DNA of 64,000 nt from Desulfonatronum thioautotrophicum (lineage in GTDB: Bacteria > Desulfobacterota > Desulfovibrionia > Desulfovibrionales > Desulfonatronaceae): NCBI RefSeq assembly GCF_000934745.1, contig NZ_KN882170.1, positions 287,766 to 351,765 on the forward strand, given 5' to 3'. Shown here in pieces: positions 1 through 8,973 of the stretch. Made by a program: the position numbers and the translations under genes. Under the pieces are notes generated by a model. The model was not told the origin of the DNA. It saw nothing but the letters and a program-made list of their open reading frames with translations, and did not search any database. Positions within the stretch are counted from its first letter, which is position 1. Each line of letters opens with the position of its first letter.

Positions 1-2
1 CC

Positions 3-1499
3 GGCCAGAACAACGCCAACGCCCTGTTGGACATGCGCGACACCATGACCCGGGAACTCGCCGGCCTCCTGGACATCCAGACCCAGGACAAGGGCAACGG
101 CGAATTCTTCATCATGACCACGGCTGGCCACACGCTGGTGGATGGACGGGAGTACTTCAAGCTGAAGTTCGAAGGCGCCGGAAGCTCCGCCTCCCTGGCA
201 CCCGGCTCGTTAGGTGCAATTAACTTTCAGGGGAGTTCGGAGCGGGAATTTCTTGTGGAGATTGTTGATCCTGGAGCTCTTCCTGGACCTCCATCGACGG
301 ATGCCACGTTTCGCGTATCCCTGGATGGTGGTGTTACGTGGTTGAAGGACGACACAGGACAGATCAGAAAATTTGACGTTTCAACGACACCGCAAACGAT
401 CGAGGGTCTGGACATCTGGTTCGATGCAGCCTGGAATTTGAGCAAGGGCGACTCGTTCACCATTGTCCCCAAAAGCGGTCTCTACTGGTATGAAAACACC
501 TCCTCAAAAATGAACATCACGCCCCAGATTCACTTCAATGGGGACGACAACAGACGACGAGTCACCGGCGGAACCATTACCGGCTCTTTCAATTTTCGCG
601 ACGACTTCATCGGCAATTTCCGGGAAAAGCTGGATACCCTGGCTTCGACAATGGCCTGGGAAGCGAATCGTATCCACAGCCTGGGCGCCGGACTGCAAAC
701 ATTTGGGCAGGTGCTGGGAACGTATGGTGTTGCGAGTCAAGGAGTGCCGCTCAGCAGCCTGTCTTCCGGGTTGTTTTTTGGTGATAAGTTACAGCAGGGC
801 AATGTGACTGTTTGGGTTTATGATTCAGCCGGGTTACCCATGGAGCCTCAGCAGCTTTCCTTTACCGGAGGAGCCTCACCTCCGAACTTTGATCCGGCTA
901 CACACAACCTTGAGCATGTCAGAGCAGCCTTCAACACATTGAACGGAATCCAGGCTGAAATCGTCAACAATCGACTGGAAATCACGGCAACTCCTGGCAA
1001 TACGTTCGCCTTCGGCTCCGACTCCAGCGGCCTTCTTGCGGCTTTGGGCATCAACACTTTCTTTGACGGCACGGACGCTCGCGGTTTTGGTTTAAATCAG
1101 GAAGTTTTCAACAACCTTGAACGAATCAACGCCGGCCATGTAAACGGCGCCGGGGAAATCAACACCGGGGATAATGAAACGGCCAAGGCCATGGCTGCGT
1201 TGCAGTATGAAAAAGTCAATTTCAGAACGAGTTTTCAAGGCAGGACGAGCCAGACGTTGCAAAATTTCTATGGCTCCCTGGTCGGCGATGCCGGAGCGGC
1301 CACGGCGAATGCCAGCTTCAATTTCAACTACCATAAGGCCTTGGCCGATGATCTGCACAAGCGTCAGGAAGAAGTATCCGGCGTCAATCTGGACGAGGAA
1401 ATGAGCAGCCTGATCAAATTCCAGCATTCCTACAGCGCGGCGGCCAAACTGATTTCCACGGCGGACCAGATGTTTCAGACCATCTTGTCCATGAAATAG
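3..1499 (+). CDS. flgK: Flagellar hook-associated protein 1 FlgK (5' end missing)
   Basis: FlgK forms, with FlgL, the junction between the flagellar hook and the filament; it is exported by the flagellar type III apparatus. The frame is open from base 3, so the gene begins before the window and the first in-frame ATG (33) is not its start. The first visible residues (NANALLDMRD) match the conserved central FlgK segment, and the C-terminus (GVNLDEEMSSLIKFQHSYSAAAKLISTADQMFQTIL) has the coiled-coil ending shared by rod, hook and hook-associated proteins. About 100 residues into the visible part is an Asp-box-like motif, SLDGGVTWLKD, inside an inserted domain. Identity is near certain. flgL follows after 123 bases and a probable terminator. 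Confidence 0.95.
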   Translation, partial: GQNNANALLDMRDTMTRELAGLLDIQTQDKGNGEFFIMTTAGHTLVDGREYFKLKFEGAGSSASLAPGSLGAINFQGSSEREFLVEIVDPGALPGPPSTDATFRVSLDGGVTWLKDDTGQIRKFDVSTTPQTIEGLDIWFDAAWNLSKGDSFTIVPKSGLYWYENTSSKMNITPQIHFNGDDNRRRVTGGTITGSFNFRDDFIGNFREKLDTLASTMAWEANRIHSLGAGLQTFGQVLGTYGVASQGVPLSSLSSGLFFGDKLQQGNVTVWVYDSAGLPMEPQQLSFTGGASPPNFDPATHNLEHVRAAFNTLNGIQAEIVNNRLEITATPGNTFAFGSDSSGLLAALGINTFFDGTDARGFGLNQEVFNNLERINAGHVNGAGEINTGDNETAKAMAALQYEKVNFRTSFQGRTSQTLQNFYGSLVGDAGAATANASFNFNYHKALADDLHKRQEEVSGVNLDEEMSSLIKFQHSYSAAAKLISTADQMFQTILSMK

Positions 1500-1539
1500 G
1501 CGCGATTCTCGAAACGGTACTGAAATTTTGCAGCTGCAG

Positions 1540-1577
1540 AAACCTCTCACCCATTTCGTGAGGGTTTTCTGTTTTTC
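1540..1577 (+). terminator. Probable rho-independent terminator after flgK
   Basis: Bases 1540-1550 (AAACCTCTCAC) pair with 1558-1567 (GTGAGGGTTT) with one bulged T, followed by a T-rich run to 1577. It lies 40 bases after the flgK stop and before flgL, so it may attenuate rather than fully stop readthrough. Confidence 0.6.
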
Positions 1578-1622
1578 ACGATGAAGTGTCGTTCAGCAAT
1601 TTTTTGGTAAGGGAGGAAGGCC

Positions 1623-3152
1623 ATGCGTGTCAGCCATCGTAATATCTACGCCAATGTTCTCGGTTACATGAACCGATCGCTGTCAGGCCTGGTCGAACTG
1701 AACCTGCAGGCCTCCAGCCAAAAGAAAATCAACCGCCCATCGGACGACCCCATCGGCATGTCCCGTGTCCTGAACTACCGGGACTCCATGGCCTCCATGA
1801 CCCAGTACAGAAAAAACATTGACACGGCCAAGGGATGGAACGGCCTTGCCGATGAAAACCTGATGCAGGTCAGCGTGGTTATCTCCCGGCTCAAGGAACT
1901 GGCCCAGCAGGCCGCCACAGGCACTTACACGGCGGACAACCGGGAGCAGATATCCTTCGAGGCCCGCCAGCTCTACAATCAACTGATCACCCTCTCCAAT
2001 GCGTCCTATGAGGGGAAATACATCTATGCCGGCCATAAAACGGATACACCGGCTTTTCGGCAAGCTCTCTTCGCGCAGAGTAACGGGAATGGTGGGCTGG
2101 ATGACCGCATTCTGAGTGTTGACGGAGATGCGGGCAGAGCAATGGTTGTCCGTTTCACACAGAGCGGTAACTTTTCGAACTCCAATCCTGCATTTCATTT
2201 TTCGGAGGACGGCGGAAAAACGTGGCAAATTGGCACATATGATACCACGGCACCTGCTAATCCCCAAGTCATGAACCTTGGTGGCGTTCGCATTCAAATC
2301 GATGCCTCCGCTCCAGCTGATCCTGATCCGACAGTTCTGTCAAATGACCCGGAGAATCTCAGCGACACCAGCGGCACGTGGCTCTGGGTGCGGCCGTCGG
2401 CAGTGTACCAGGGTGACGATGAAGACAGCATCCAGGTTGACCACTTTGGGTCTAATACTTTGGCCCTGGCCCCCGAGGCTGCCGGCGTCTTCAAGAAAAA
2501 CGTCAATGTCCGCATCGACTCGAATGACGGCACGAACATTGGCTTTTCTTACAGCACCGACGGAGGGCGCAGTTGGACGGAGGGGAATACGGCTCCAGAG
2601 GGCAGCCCAACCCTCCCGGTTCCTGGGGGTTTTCTGAACCTCGCCGTTAATCCCGTCCCGGGCGACCAATTCGTCATCCGTCCCAGTCGGGCCCTGATGC
2701 ATGTCGAGGTATCCCAGAATGAAACGGTTCAGATCAACAACATCGGCAAGGAAGTTTTCGGTGGGCTGTACAGGGACGGTTCGGGCAACAACCAACCGGT
2801 GGAGCTTCGCGGGAAGCTGTCCAACAATCTTTTCGAAACCGTCGGGAAGCTGGTTGGGTACCTGGAGACGAATACCCAGCAGGGGGCTCAGCAGGCCCTG
2901 GACGACCTGAACGACGCCCATGCCCATATTACCACGTACCTGGCCGGTGTCGGGGCGCGGCAGAATCGGTTGGATTTGACGGACAACATCCTGGCCGGAT
3001 TGCAGTTGAACGCCTCGGAGCGCAAAAGCAAGATTGAAGATGTGGATGTGGCCGAATTGATGACCCAGATGCACATGCAGCAGATCACGTACGAGGCCGT
3101 GCTCAAATCATCGACAACCATCATGCGCATGAGCCTGGTGAACCTCATCTAA
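1623..3152 (+). CDS. flgL: Flagellar hook-associated protein 3 FlgL
   Basis: FlgL is the second hook-filament junction protein. The N-terminus (MRVSHRNIYANVLGYMNRSLSGLVELNLQASSQKKINRPSDDP) is the flagellin-type D0/D1 helix typical of FlgL, and the C-terminus (MTQMHMQQITYEAVLKSSTTIMRMSLVNLI) is the matching terminal helix. At 509 residues it is much longer than the roughly 300 of the E. coli protein; the extra length is a central insertion of about residues 150-370. This holds two Asp-box-like motifs, SEDGGKTW near residue 193 and STDGGRSW near 309, like the one in FlgK. The ATG is chosen because GGGAGGAAGG lies just upstream. csrA starts 24 bases later. Confidence 0.95.
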   Translation: MRVSHRNIYANVLGYMNRSLSGLVELNLQASSQKKINRPSDDPIGMSRVLNYRDSMASMTQYRKNIDTAKGWNGLADENLMQVSVVISRLKELAQQAATGTYTADNREQISFEARQLYNQLITLSNASYEGKYIYAGHKTDTPAFRQALFAQSNGNGGLDDRILSVDGDAGRAMVVRFTQSGNFSNSNPAFHFSEDGGKTWQIGTYDTTAPANPQVMNLGGVRIQIDASAPADPDPTVLSNDPENLSDTSGTWLWVRPSAVYQGDDEDSIQVDHFGSNTLALAPEAAGVFKKNVNVRIDSNDGTNIGFSYSTDGGRSWTEGNTAPEGSPTLPVPGGFLNLAVNPVPGDQFVIRPSRALMHVEVSQNETVQINNIGKEVFGGLYRDGSGNNQPVELRGKLSNNLFETVGKLVGYLETNTQQGAQQALDDLNDAHAHITTYLAGVGARQNRLDLTDNILAGLQLNASERKSKIEDVDVAELMTQMHMQQITYEAVLKSSTTIMRMSLVNLI

Positions 3153-3176
3153 CCTTACGGCACGGATCCGCGGAAC

Positions 3177-3416
3177 ATGCTCATTTTGACGCGCAAAGCC
3201 GGTGAGAGCCTGTACCTTGGCGACACCATCAAGGTCACCGTACTCAAGGTCCAGGGTAATCAGGTCAAACTGGGGTTCGACATCCCGGAGGAGCTGACCG
3301 TGTATCGGGAGGAGGTCTACCTGCGGATCAAGGAAGAGAACCTGATGGCCGCGCAGGCCACAAAACAGGACTTCTTCATGGCGACGGAATTATGGTCACG
3401 AAAAAAGCACGAGTAA
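3177..3416 (+). CDS. csrA: Carbon storage regulator CsrA
   Basis: Small RNA-binding post-transcriptional regulator that blocks or stabilises target mRNAs at GGA motifs. The first 50 residues ([35 protein letters not shown]) are canonical CsrA beta strands. The length of 79 residues is slightly longer than usual because of a charged tail. The gene lies between flgL and fliW and its 3' end overlaps fliW by 25 bases, consistent with the CsrA-FliW-flagellin control loop in which FliW sequesters CsrA. Confidence 0.96.
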   Translation: MLILTRKAGESLYLGDTIKVTVLKVQGNQVKLGFDIPEELTVYREEVYLRIKEENLMAAQATKQDFFMATELWSRKKHE

Positions 3417-3871
3417 TTCATTCTCGGGTCGGCCCACTGCACGTGGAGCAGGAGCGTCTGATCCTTTTCCCCAAGGGTCTGTTGGGATTTGAGACACAAC
3501 GGGACTTCGCCCTGGTTCGGCTACAGGAAGATTCCGCCTTTTTCCTGCTCCAGAGCTGCACTGATCCGCAACTGGGGCTCATGGTTGCCGATCCCTACGT
3601 CTATCTTCCGGACTACCGGATCAAGATCAGCACGGCGGAGCAGGAACTCCTGCGCTTGAAGACGATCCGCGAAGCCGTGGTCCTGGTGACCGTGACCATT
3701 CCTCCAGGCAAACCCGAAGACGCGGTGCTGAATCTGGTTGGTCCCTTGGTCGTCAATATCCGCCTGCGTCGCGGACTGCAGATCCCGCAAAACCAGTTGC
3801 GTCACCCCCCGCGGCTACATCTGGCCGGCGACAGGCCGGAAGATGAAAGCCTGCCATGCAAGCGACAATAG
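3392..3871 (+). CDS. fliW: Flagellar assembly factor FliW
   Basis: FliW binds flagellin and antagonises CsrA, coupling flagellin export to its translation. The protein (159 residues) has the family core [53 protein letters not shown] followed by [26 protein letters not shown]. It starts inside csrA (25-base overlap), so translation is probably coupled. Its stop is only 10 bases from the stop of the convergent flgM. Confidence 0.95.
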   Translation: MVTKKARVIHSRVGPLHVEQERLILFPKGLLGFETQRDFALVRLQEDSAFFLLQSCTDPQLGLMVADPYVYLPDYRIKISTAEQELLRLKTIREAVVLVTVTIPPGKPEDAVLNLVGPLVVNIRLRRGLQIPQNQLRHPPRLHLAGDRPEDESLPCKRQ

Positions 3872-3881
3872 GGTTCGGGCA

Positions 3882-4187
3882 TCACGCCTGCCGCTCCCAT
3901 AAGCTGTTTTCGTGCTCCACGATTTTTTCAGCCGTTCTACGGCTGTTCATTTGGTACGTGTTGGTTTCGACCTGCTGCCTGAGTTGCTCGACCCGCTCCG
4001 TACGCACCCCGGAATCGGCCTGCGCGGCCACAAGAGCCGTACGCAAGGTCTGGGCCCCCGCGGAAAGCGTGACCCGATCGCTCTGTTGAGTAGACGCTTC
4101 TGAAGCGGACCCACCTCGAGTCGGCTTGTTGCCAACATCCCGATTTACCGCGGGTCGGTAGGTATCAACCAGTTTTTTGATTTCCAT
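3882..4187 (-). CDS. flgM: Anti-sigma-28 factor FlgM
   Basis: FlgM holds the flagellar sigma factor FliA until the hook is complete and FlgM is exported. The protein (101 residues) begins MEIKKLVDTYRP, has a Gly/Ser/Gln-rich disordered middle, the motif SDRVTLSAGAQTLRTAL, and a C-terminal helix VEQLRQQVETNTYQMNSRRTAEKIVEHE that fits the sigma-binding region. The open frame extends 27 codons further, but AGGAGG lies 7 bases before the ATG at 4187, which decides the start. It is downstream of the 4393-4809 gene and probably shares its sigma-28 promoter. Confidence 0.9.
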   Translation of the reverse strand: MEIKKLVDTYRPAVNRDVGNKPTRGGSASEASTQQSDRVTLSAGAQTLRTALVAAQADSGVRTERVEQLRQQVETNTYQMNSRRTAEKIVEHENSLWERQA

Positions 4188-4392
4188 GGAATTGCCTCCT
4201 TGCTCGGTAACGGCGCAATATGCAATGGGCTTGGTCGATGAAAAATCCGGATACTGTCTCGTCAGCATTCACACAATGCGCCGAGGCGCTTGTTGCCACA
4301 TCCGGCGATCAGGATGGGCCTGGCTGGAACCGGACTGAAAATATCCGGCGGAACAGCCACTGCATATGTATCCTGTTTCTTCAAAATCCAGG

Positions 4393-4809
4393 CTAAAGCA
4401 TCGTTTTATTGACCTTGTCCAGGGTAATCCGCCAGAAACGTTCGAGAATGACGGTCTTCTCCTCGCCGGTAATCTCCGTGAGCTCCTCGCCATCCTTGCG
4501 CAGGATCTGCAGTTCGGGTTCGAGAGGCAGGTACCGGAACTCCATTTCAAAGCCGAATTCCCGCTGCAGATCTTTCTTGATGTCCAGAACCACGGGGTTA
4601 TTGCTTCCGGAAACCATCAGGCTGTCCATGATCTCGGTGGCGACCTTCTCCACCAACTGGCGTCGACGGGCCTCCTGGGAGAAATTGACAACGTCCCCCG
4701 GTGATGCCCGTTGCAGCAGCATGCGATACCGCGCCATCCGCCGGCCCTGATCCAGGTGCTGGCCGTAGACGCGAAGCATATTTTGAACATTGAACGGCTG
4801 AATGGTCAC
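4393..4809 (-). CDS. FlgM-associated conserved protein (DVU0524-like)
   Basis: A 138-residue soluble protein with no signal peptide or membrane segment. The N-terminus (MTIQPFNVQNMLRVYGQHLDQGRRMARYRM) and the segment QEARRRQLVEKVATEIMDSL are helical and charged. I recognise it, from memory, as the conserved neighbour of flgM in Desulfovibrio (DVU0524 family); its function is unknown. N-terminal resemblance to FlgM partners suggests a regulatory or chaperone role, but that is inference. The start is GTG at 4809, with GAGGAG 9 bases upstream. The gene sits 22 bases downstream of an exact sigma-28 promoter and 200 bases ahead of flgM. Confidence 0.75.
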   Translation of the reverse strand: MTIQPFNVQNMLRVYGQHLDQGRRMARYRMLLQRASPGDVVNFSQEARRRQLVEKVATEIMDSLMVSGSNNPVVLDIKKDLQREFGFEMEFRYLPLEPELQILRKDGEELTEITGEEKTVILERFWRITLDKVNKTML

Positions 4810-4831
4810 TGTGGATTTCTCCTCATGACCT

Positions 4832-4858
4832 TTATCGGCAGAAGACTGAAAAACTTTA
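4832..4858 (-). promoter_or_regulatory. Sigma-28 (FliA) promoter for the flgM operon
   Basis: Read on the minus strand the bases are TAAAGTTT (4858-4851), an 11-base spacer, then GCCGATAA (4839-4832). This is the full FliA consensus with the preferred spacing. It lies 22 bases before the GTG of the 4393-4809 gene and so puts that gene and flgM in the late flagellar class, the usual feedback arrangement. Confidence 0.9.
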
Positions 4859-4903
4859 GACTAGGAACCAGTTGAAATATTTTGACTTGCAAAAAAAGTC
4901 CAC

Positions 4904-6172
4904 TCAATGCGTCCCTTCGTAGATGATGCGCCACTTGCCGTCAGCTTCGTGTTTCCAGAATTGATGCTTGCGGGATGTGGACTGAAAGTTGTCGCTCCAA
5001 TAGTCCTGGGTGAACGTGGCCACGATTATTCCAGGAAATTCAGGGTATTCAAACAGGTTGATATTCATCAGGTCAATGCGGACTTTCTGCTTTCCGGCGT
5101 TGACCCGTTGCTTGTGACGCGCCCAGTTCGCATAATTCTGGGTCCCACTGCGGAACTCACGGGAATAGTGCTGCAAATAGGCCTCGGTGTTCAAACTTTC
5201 CCAGTCAGAACGCCATGAATCCAGCAACGAAAGAAATGCTTTCCGGTTCCTGGCCAATTCGGCCGGATCGGCCCAAGCCACCTGGCGGGAGATGATCACC
5301 GGAACATTGCCGTTCTTGAGCAATGGAGCCAGGGCCTCCAGGTCCTTGTTGTGCATGGTCACGCACCCGTCGCTGTCTTGAGGGGGCCGACTGAATATTC
5401 CGGTGGGATTCCCATGAAGCCAAATCCCGTGTCCGGTCTTGCCCATTCTCCGGTCCAGCGGATTGGGGTAGTCCAGGGTGAATGCTCCCCAGCCGTAAAG
5501 ACTGGGCAGACGCTGACCGGGGATATGTTCCTGAATAAAATAAACGCCCAGTGGCGTCCTCCGATCCCCTTCCCGGTGCTTTTCCGGCCCTCCCTTGCCT
5601 CCGGACACATAGTAGTCTTCCACAATGCGCAATCCATTGCCGGTGTTTGCCAGAACGTACATGCGGGACAGTTCCAGATCCACGACCAGTGCATACGGCT
5701 CTGCCTCACCCAGGGCAATCAGGTTGCTGGGCAACAGGGCACCGTTGGGTCGTTGTTGGTGGGAGAGCCAGCGGCGGCGGACTTCGTCCTCCAGCCCGAC
5801 CAGGTCTTCTTCCGGAACGAAGCCGGCTCCAAGCCCATTCAGGGCACCAGCCCGGGCAGCCAGAACATCGGCATAGACCAGATGGGCCAGACGAAAATCC
5901 GGATTGTCCTGAATCAGGCTCTCCAAAAGGGTCTGGGCCTGATCCAGGCGTTCGCGCTGAACATTTTCCAGGGCATTGAGCAGATACCCCTCAGGCTCCC
6001 GGGTCATGCTCAGCCCGTGGCCCTTGGCCAAAAGCTCCTCCACGTTCGCCCTGGCTGACTGTCCGGCAACCAGCAGTACCCAAATAAATACCAGAAAAAC
6101 CGCCCCACGGCAGGCAACCCCGCCGACAGGCTGAGCTGTCATGAAAAGAATACTGTGCGAGGCCATCGGCAT
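4904..6172 (-). CDS. L,D-transpeptidase (YkuD family) with C-terminal NTF2-like domain
   Basis: Periplasmic enzyme family that makes 3-3 peptidoglycan crosslinks or attaches proteins to the wall. The N-terminus has a hydrophobic signal (GAVFLVFIWVLLVAG, then SARA-N). A helical region with TPR-like spacing follows. The YkuD domain carries the catalytic set GHGIWLHGNP...DSDGCVTMHN, including His and Cys. The last 110 residues (SDWESLNTEAYLQHYSREF ... KWRIIYEGTH) form an NTF2-like domain like that in Cds6-type transpeptidases; a related copy is in the upstream gene 6201-7412. The open frame extends to 6256 into the upstream gene; I prefer ATG at 6172, which has AAGAGA before it, with 6142 as an alternative. 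It is the last gene of the alpha-glucan operon by position. Confidence 0.85.
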   Translation of the reverse strand: MPMASHSILFMTAQPVGGVACRGAVFLVFIWVLLVAGQSARANVEELLAKGHGLSMTREPEGYLLNALENVQRERLDQAQTLLESLIQDNPDFRLAHLVYADVLAARAGALNGLGAGFVPEEDLVGLEDEVRRRWLSHQQRPNGALLPSNLIALGEAEPYALVVDLELSRMYVLANTGNGLRIVEDYYVSGGKGGPEKHREGDRRTPLGVYFIQEHIPGQRLPSLYGWGAFTLDYPNPLDRRMGKTGHGIWLHGNPTGIFSRPPQDSDGCVTMHNKDLEALAPLLKNGNVPVIISRQVAWADPAELARNRKAFLSLLDSWRSDWESLNTEAYLQHYSREFRSGTQNYANWARHKQRVNAGKQKVRIDLMNINLFEYPEFPGIIVATFTQDYWSDNFQSTSRKHQFWKHEADGKWRIIYEGTH

Positions 6173-6200
6173 ATTATCTCTTGATCGGGGTTTCCAGAAG

Positions 6201-7412
6201 TTACGAACGCGGCAGCAAGCGTTCCCGGACAATTCGCCACTGCCCGTCTTCCTCATGCATCAGAAGCTCCTTGCGCACCTGGTCGTTGATCACGTTGGAC
6301 CGGTAACGCTGGGCAAAACGAACCTGGGCCACATTCTCCCCGTCAAACGTAACGACGATATCGGAAAGCGCAACGTTGATGAACGCAGGAGCAGCGACCC
6401 GGGTGCGGCGCTGATCTCGCCATTGGGCCAGAGTGAGTCCCCGTTCGGGCCGAAAATTACCGCTGTAAAATCCAAGGTAGGCTTCCACATTCTGACTTTC
6501 CCAGGCCTTAGCCCAGGCCAGTACGGTGCTGATGATCTCTTCCGTGGTGTCCGCGTCCTCACTCTCCTCAGGCAGTGGTTCCGTGACCTCCTCCGGTGTT
6601 GGCTGGATAACAGGCGGGGCAACGTTTGGAGGATCCGGGGATGTTGGAGCTGGGAAGGGTTCCGGAGCTGGTACGATCATGGGCTCCGGTTGCGCTGGTT
6701 GTGGTGTCAGGGGTTCGGGAAGACTCGCCGTGGTCGGCTCTGGATGCAGCTCAGGATGCGGGGCTGGGGACGGTCCGGAAGTCGTTTCAGGGGCCCACTC
6801 CGCGACAGACGTCGTCGAAGGCGCCAAAACGGATACAAGGTCAAATTCAGGCTCGCTCTCTCGGGCAACGGTTGCCACGGGAGCACTTGGCGCAGGGGAA
6901 AGCGTCTCCGGCGTGCTGGACAACTCTTCCAAAGGATCGAGATGCACGAGGATACGTTGATCGTCTTTGCCCAGAACCCGACGGTAGGCACTGCTGGCCA
7001 TGGCCGAATAAATCCGGGTCAGATTCTGGTGCGCCGTGGCATAACTGGGATGTGTCTCCAGGGCTCGCTGCAGGGTCTCCTTGGCTTCGTCGAAACGACC
7101 ACTGGAGGCCAACAGCCCGGCCAAGTTGTTGTAAGGCTCGGGCAATTCCGGATGATTTCTGATAAGCTCCCGATAAACATCCATGGCCTCGGTAAACCGT
7201 CCCAGGTGCTCCAGAATCAAACCTTTCAAAAACAACCCTTGAGGGTCTCCGGGATGGAGACGCAGGTGCTCCTGGACGGCCTGATACGCTTCCGATCCCC
7301 GTTGGTCCACGAGAAGCGTCTGGGCTGCATCCAGACCGGATGCGGCGCAGAAGAGCGGCGGCGCGGTCCAGAGCAGGACACAAAGCATGACCAGACACGG
7401 AATCAGTCGCAT
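6201..7412 (-). CDS. Secreted TPR protein with proline-rich linker and NTF2-like C-terminus
   Basis: 403 residues. A signal peptide (MRLIPCLVMLCVLLWTAPPLFCAAS) is followed by about four TPR units (residues 30-140: YQAVQEHLRLHPGDPQGLFLKGLILEHLGRFTEAMDVYRELIRNHPELPEPYNNLAGLLASSGRFDEA), a Pro/Glu/Ser-rich linker of about 120 residues, and a C-terminal domain (WAKAWESQNVEAYLGFYSGNF ... QWRIVRERLL) that matches the C-terminus of the downstream L,D-transpeptidase. It probably acts in the periplasm, perhaps as a scaffold with the transpeptidase; this is inference. Its ATG overlaps the malQ stop by 10 bases, so translation is likely coupled to malQ. It ends 28 bases before the transpeptidase start. 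Confidence 0.8.
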   Translation of the reverse strand: MRLIPCLVMLCVLLWTAPPLFCAASGLDAAQTLLVDQRGSEAYQAVQEHLRLHPGDPQGLFLKGLILEHLGRFTEAMDVYRELIRNHPELPEPYNNLAGLLASSGRFDEAKETLQRALETHPSYATAHQNLTRIYSAMASSAYRRVLGKDDQRILVHLDPLEELSSTPETLSPAPSAPVATVARESEPEFDLVSVLAPSTTSVAEWAPETTSGPSPAPHPELHPEPTTASLPEPLTPQPAQPEPMIVPAPEPFPAPTSPDPPNVAPPVIQPTPEEVTEPLPEESEDADTTEEIISTVLAWAKAWESQNVEAYLGFYSGNFRPERGLTLAQWRDQRRTRVAAPAFINVALSDIVVTFDGENVAQVRFAQRYRSNVINDQVRKELLMHEEDGQWRIVRERLLPRS

Positions 7413-8968
7413 TGCCTGGCCGGACCTCTACCATATAAGGTGGTCATTTCCAGTAGCCGCCCCCCAGCCAGACAGGGAGGATTGTCCAGCATACCTGTGG
7501 CAACGTGATTATCATCCCCCCCCGTCATTCGCGCCAGAGCATCCGGGGGCATCCGCCAGGACCAATTGCCGTTGGCCACCCCGGGAACGTTCATTTTGGA
7601 TTCGCCTCCCAATCCAAGAATATCCTGGAGGGGAAACACGACCACATCGGCCACGGACTGCATGCCCATGCGGACAAATGCGAGCGCAACGTTCTCCGAA
7701 GTGCATGAAATGCCCAGGTAGGCATCCAAACGCGCCCGGGTTTCCGCGTCAGCCTCCTCCTCAAACCAGCCTCGAACGGTATTGTTGTCATGGGTGCCGG
7801 TATAGACAAGGCAATCCGGTACATGGTTGTGCGGGGCATACGGATTGGTGGGCAAATCCGGACCAAAGGCAAAGAGCAGGATCTTCATTCCGGGCAGTCC
7901 GAATTTGTGCATCACATTGCGCACGGCGTCATCAATGGTTCCCAAATCTTCCGCGATCAGCGGCAAGGGGTTGAAGGTCCTGGCCAAGCGCTGAAAAAAA
8001 GATTGGGCTGGTACGTCCACCCACTGGCCATGCATTGCGGTTTCATGCCCGGCCGGCACTTCCCAGCAGGCCACGAAGCCGCGGAAATGATCCAAACGAA
8101 CCAGGTCGAACAACTCGATGTTATGGCGTATGCGTCGAATCCACCAGGCGAAGTCCTCGCGTTCCATCTGCTTCCAGTCGTAAACCGGATTCCCCCACAA
8201 CTGGCCGGTCTCGCTGAAATAGTCCGGCGGCACACCGGCCAGAAACCGTGGCCGCAAGTGCTCATCGAGCTTGAACAGCTCCGGATTGGCCCAGACCTCC
8301 ACGCTGTCCTCATTCACATAGATCGGCACATCCCCGATCAATTCCACGCCCTTATCGCGGCAATAGCTCCGCAAGGACCGCCACTGCTCAAAAAAAACAA
8401 ACTGCTGGAAACAGATTCGGTCGATTTCATCGTGAAGACTGTCTCGAAAGCGCTGCATTGCCGCATCTTTCCGGCGACGCACGTCCTCTGGCCAAGCCGT
8501 CCAGGGTTGACCGTGAAAATGGGCCTTCAAGGCCCGAAACAGGGCAAAATCCTCCAGCCAGGCCTTTTGCCGGACACGAAACTCCCGCACTGCGGGAGAT
8601 CGTCCGCTCTCCGTAAATGCCTTGTCCAGGAGTGATTCCCGCAATGCCATGGCATCGGCGTATTTGACCCGGCTGACCGGGATTTCGGGAAGATCATGCA
8701 CATCCTGAGGACGCAGCAATCCATCCCGCACCATGTCTTCAGGACTGATCAGCAGGGGATTTCCAGCAAAGGCCGAATCACTACTGTAAGGAGAGTTGCC
8801 GTGCACCGGGGACGTTGGATTGAGCGGCAGCATCTGCCAGTAACGCTGACCATTGCCCCGCAGAAAGTCGACGAACCTTCTGGCTTCCGGGCCCAGATCA
8901 CCGACGCCGTACCGTGATGCCAGGGAGGTGACATGCAGCAGGATGCCACTGGATCGGTTTCGATTCAT
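7403..8968 (-). CDS. malQ: 4-alpha-glucanotransferase (amylomaltase) MalQ
   Basis: Transfers alpha-1,4-glucan segments between maltodextrins (GH77). The 521-residue protein has the short amylomaltase form. Visible family motifs are GILLHVTSLASRYGVGDLGPEA at the N-terminus, WQMLPLNPTS, NSPYSSDSAFAGNP, the nucleophile region VRLDHFRGF, the acid/base region PLIAEDLG and the third acid in YTGTHDNNT. The gene lies 5 bases after glgB and overlaps the TPR gene by 10 bases, so it belongs to one glucan operon. It would recycle the short chains produced by glycogen turnover. Confidence 0.95.
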   Translation of the reverse strand: MNRNRSSGILLHVTSLASRYGVGDLGPEARRFVDFLRGNGQRYWQMLPLNPTSPVHGNSPYSSDSAFAGNPLLISPEDMVRDGLLRPQDVHDLPEIPVSRVKYADAMALRESLLDKAFTESGRSPAVREFRVRQKAWLEDFALFRALKAHFHGQPWTAWPEDVRRRKDAAMQRFRDSLHDEIDRICFQQFVFFEQWRSLRSYCRDKGVELIGDVPIYVNEDSVEVWANPELFKLDEHLRPRFLAGVPPDYFSETGQLWGNPVYDWKQMEREDFAWWIRRIRHNIELFDLVRLDHFRGFVACWEVPAGHETAMHGQWVDVPAQSFFQRLARTFNPLPLIAEDLGTIDDAVRNVMHKFGLPGMKILLFAFGPDLPTNPYAPHNHVPDCLVYTGTHDNNTVRGWFEEEADAETRARLDAYLGISCTSENVALAFVRMGMQSVADVVVFPLQDILGLGGESKMNVPGVANGNWSWRMPPDALARMTGGDDNHVATGMLDNPPCLAGGRLLEMTTLYGRGPARQCD

Positions 8969-8973
8969 GCGTG

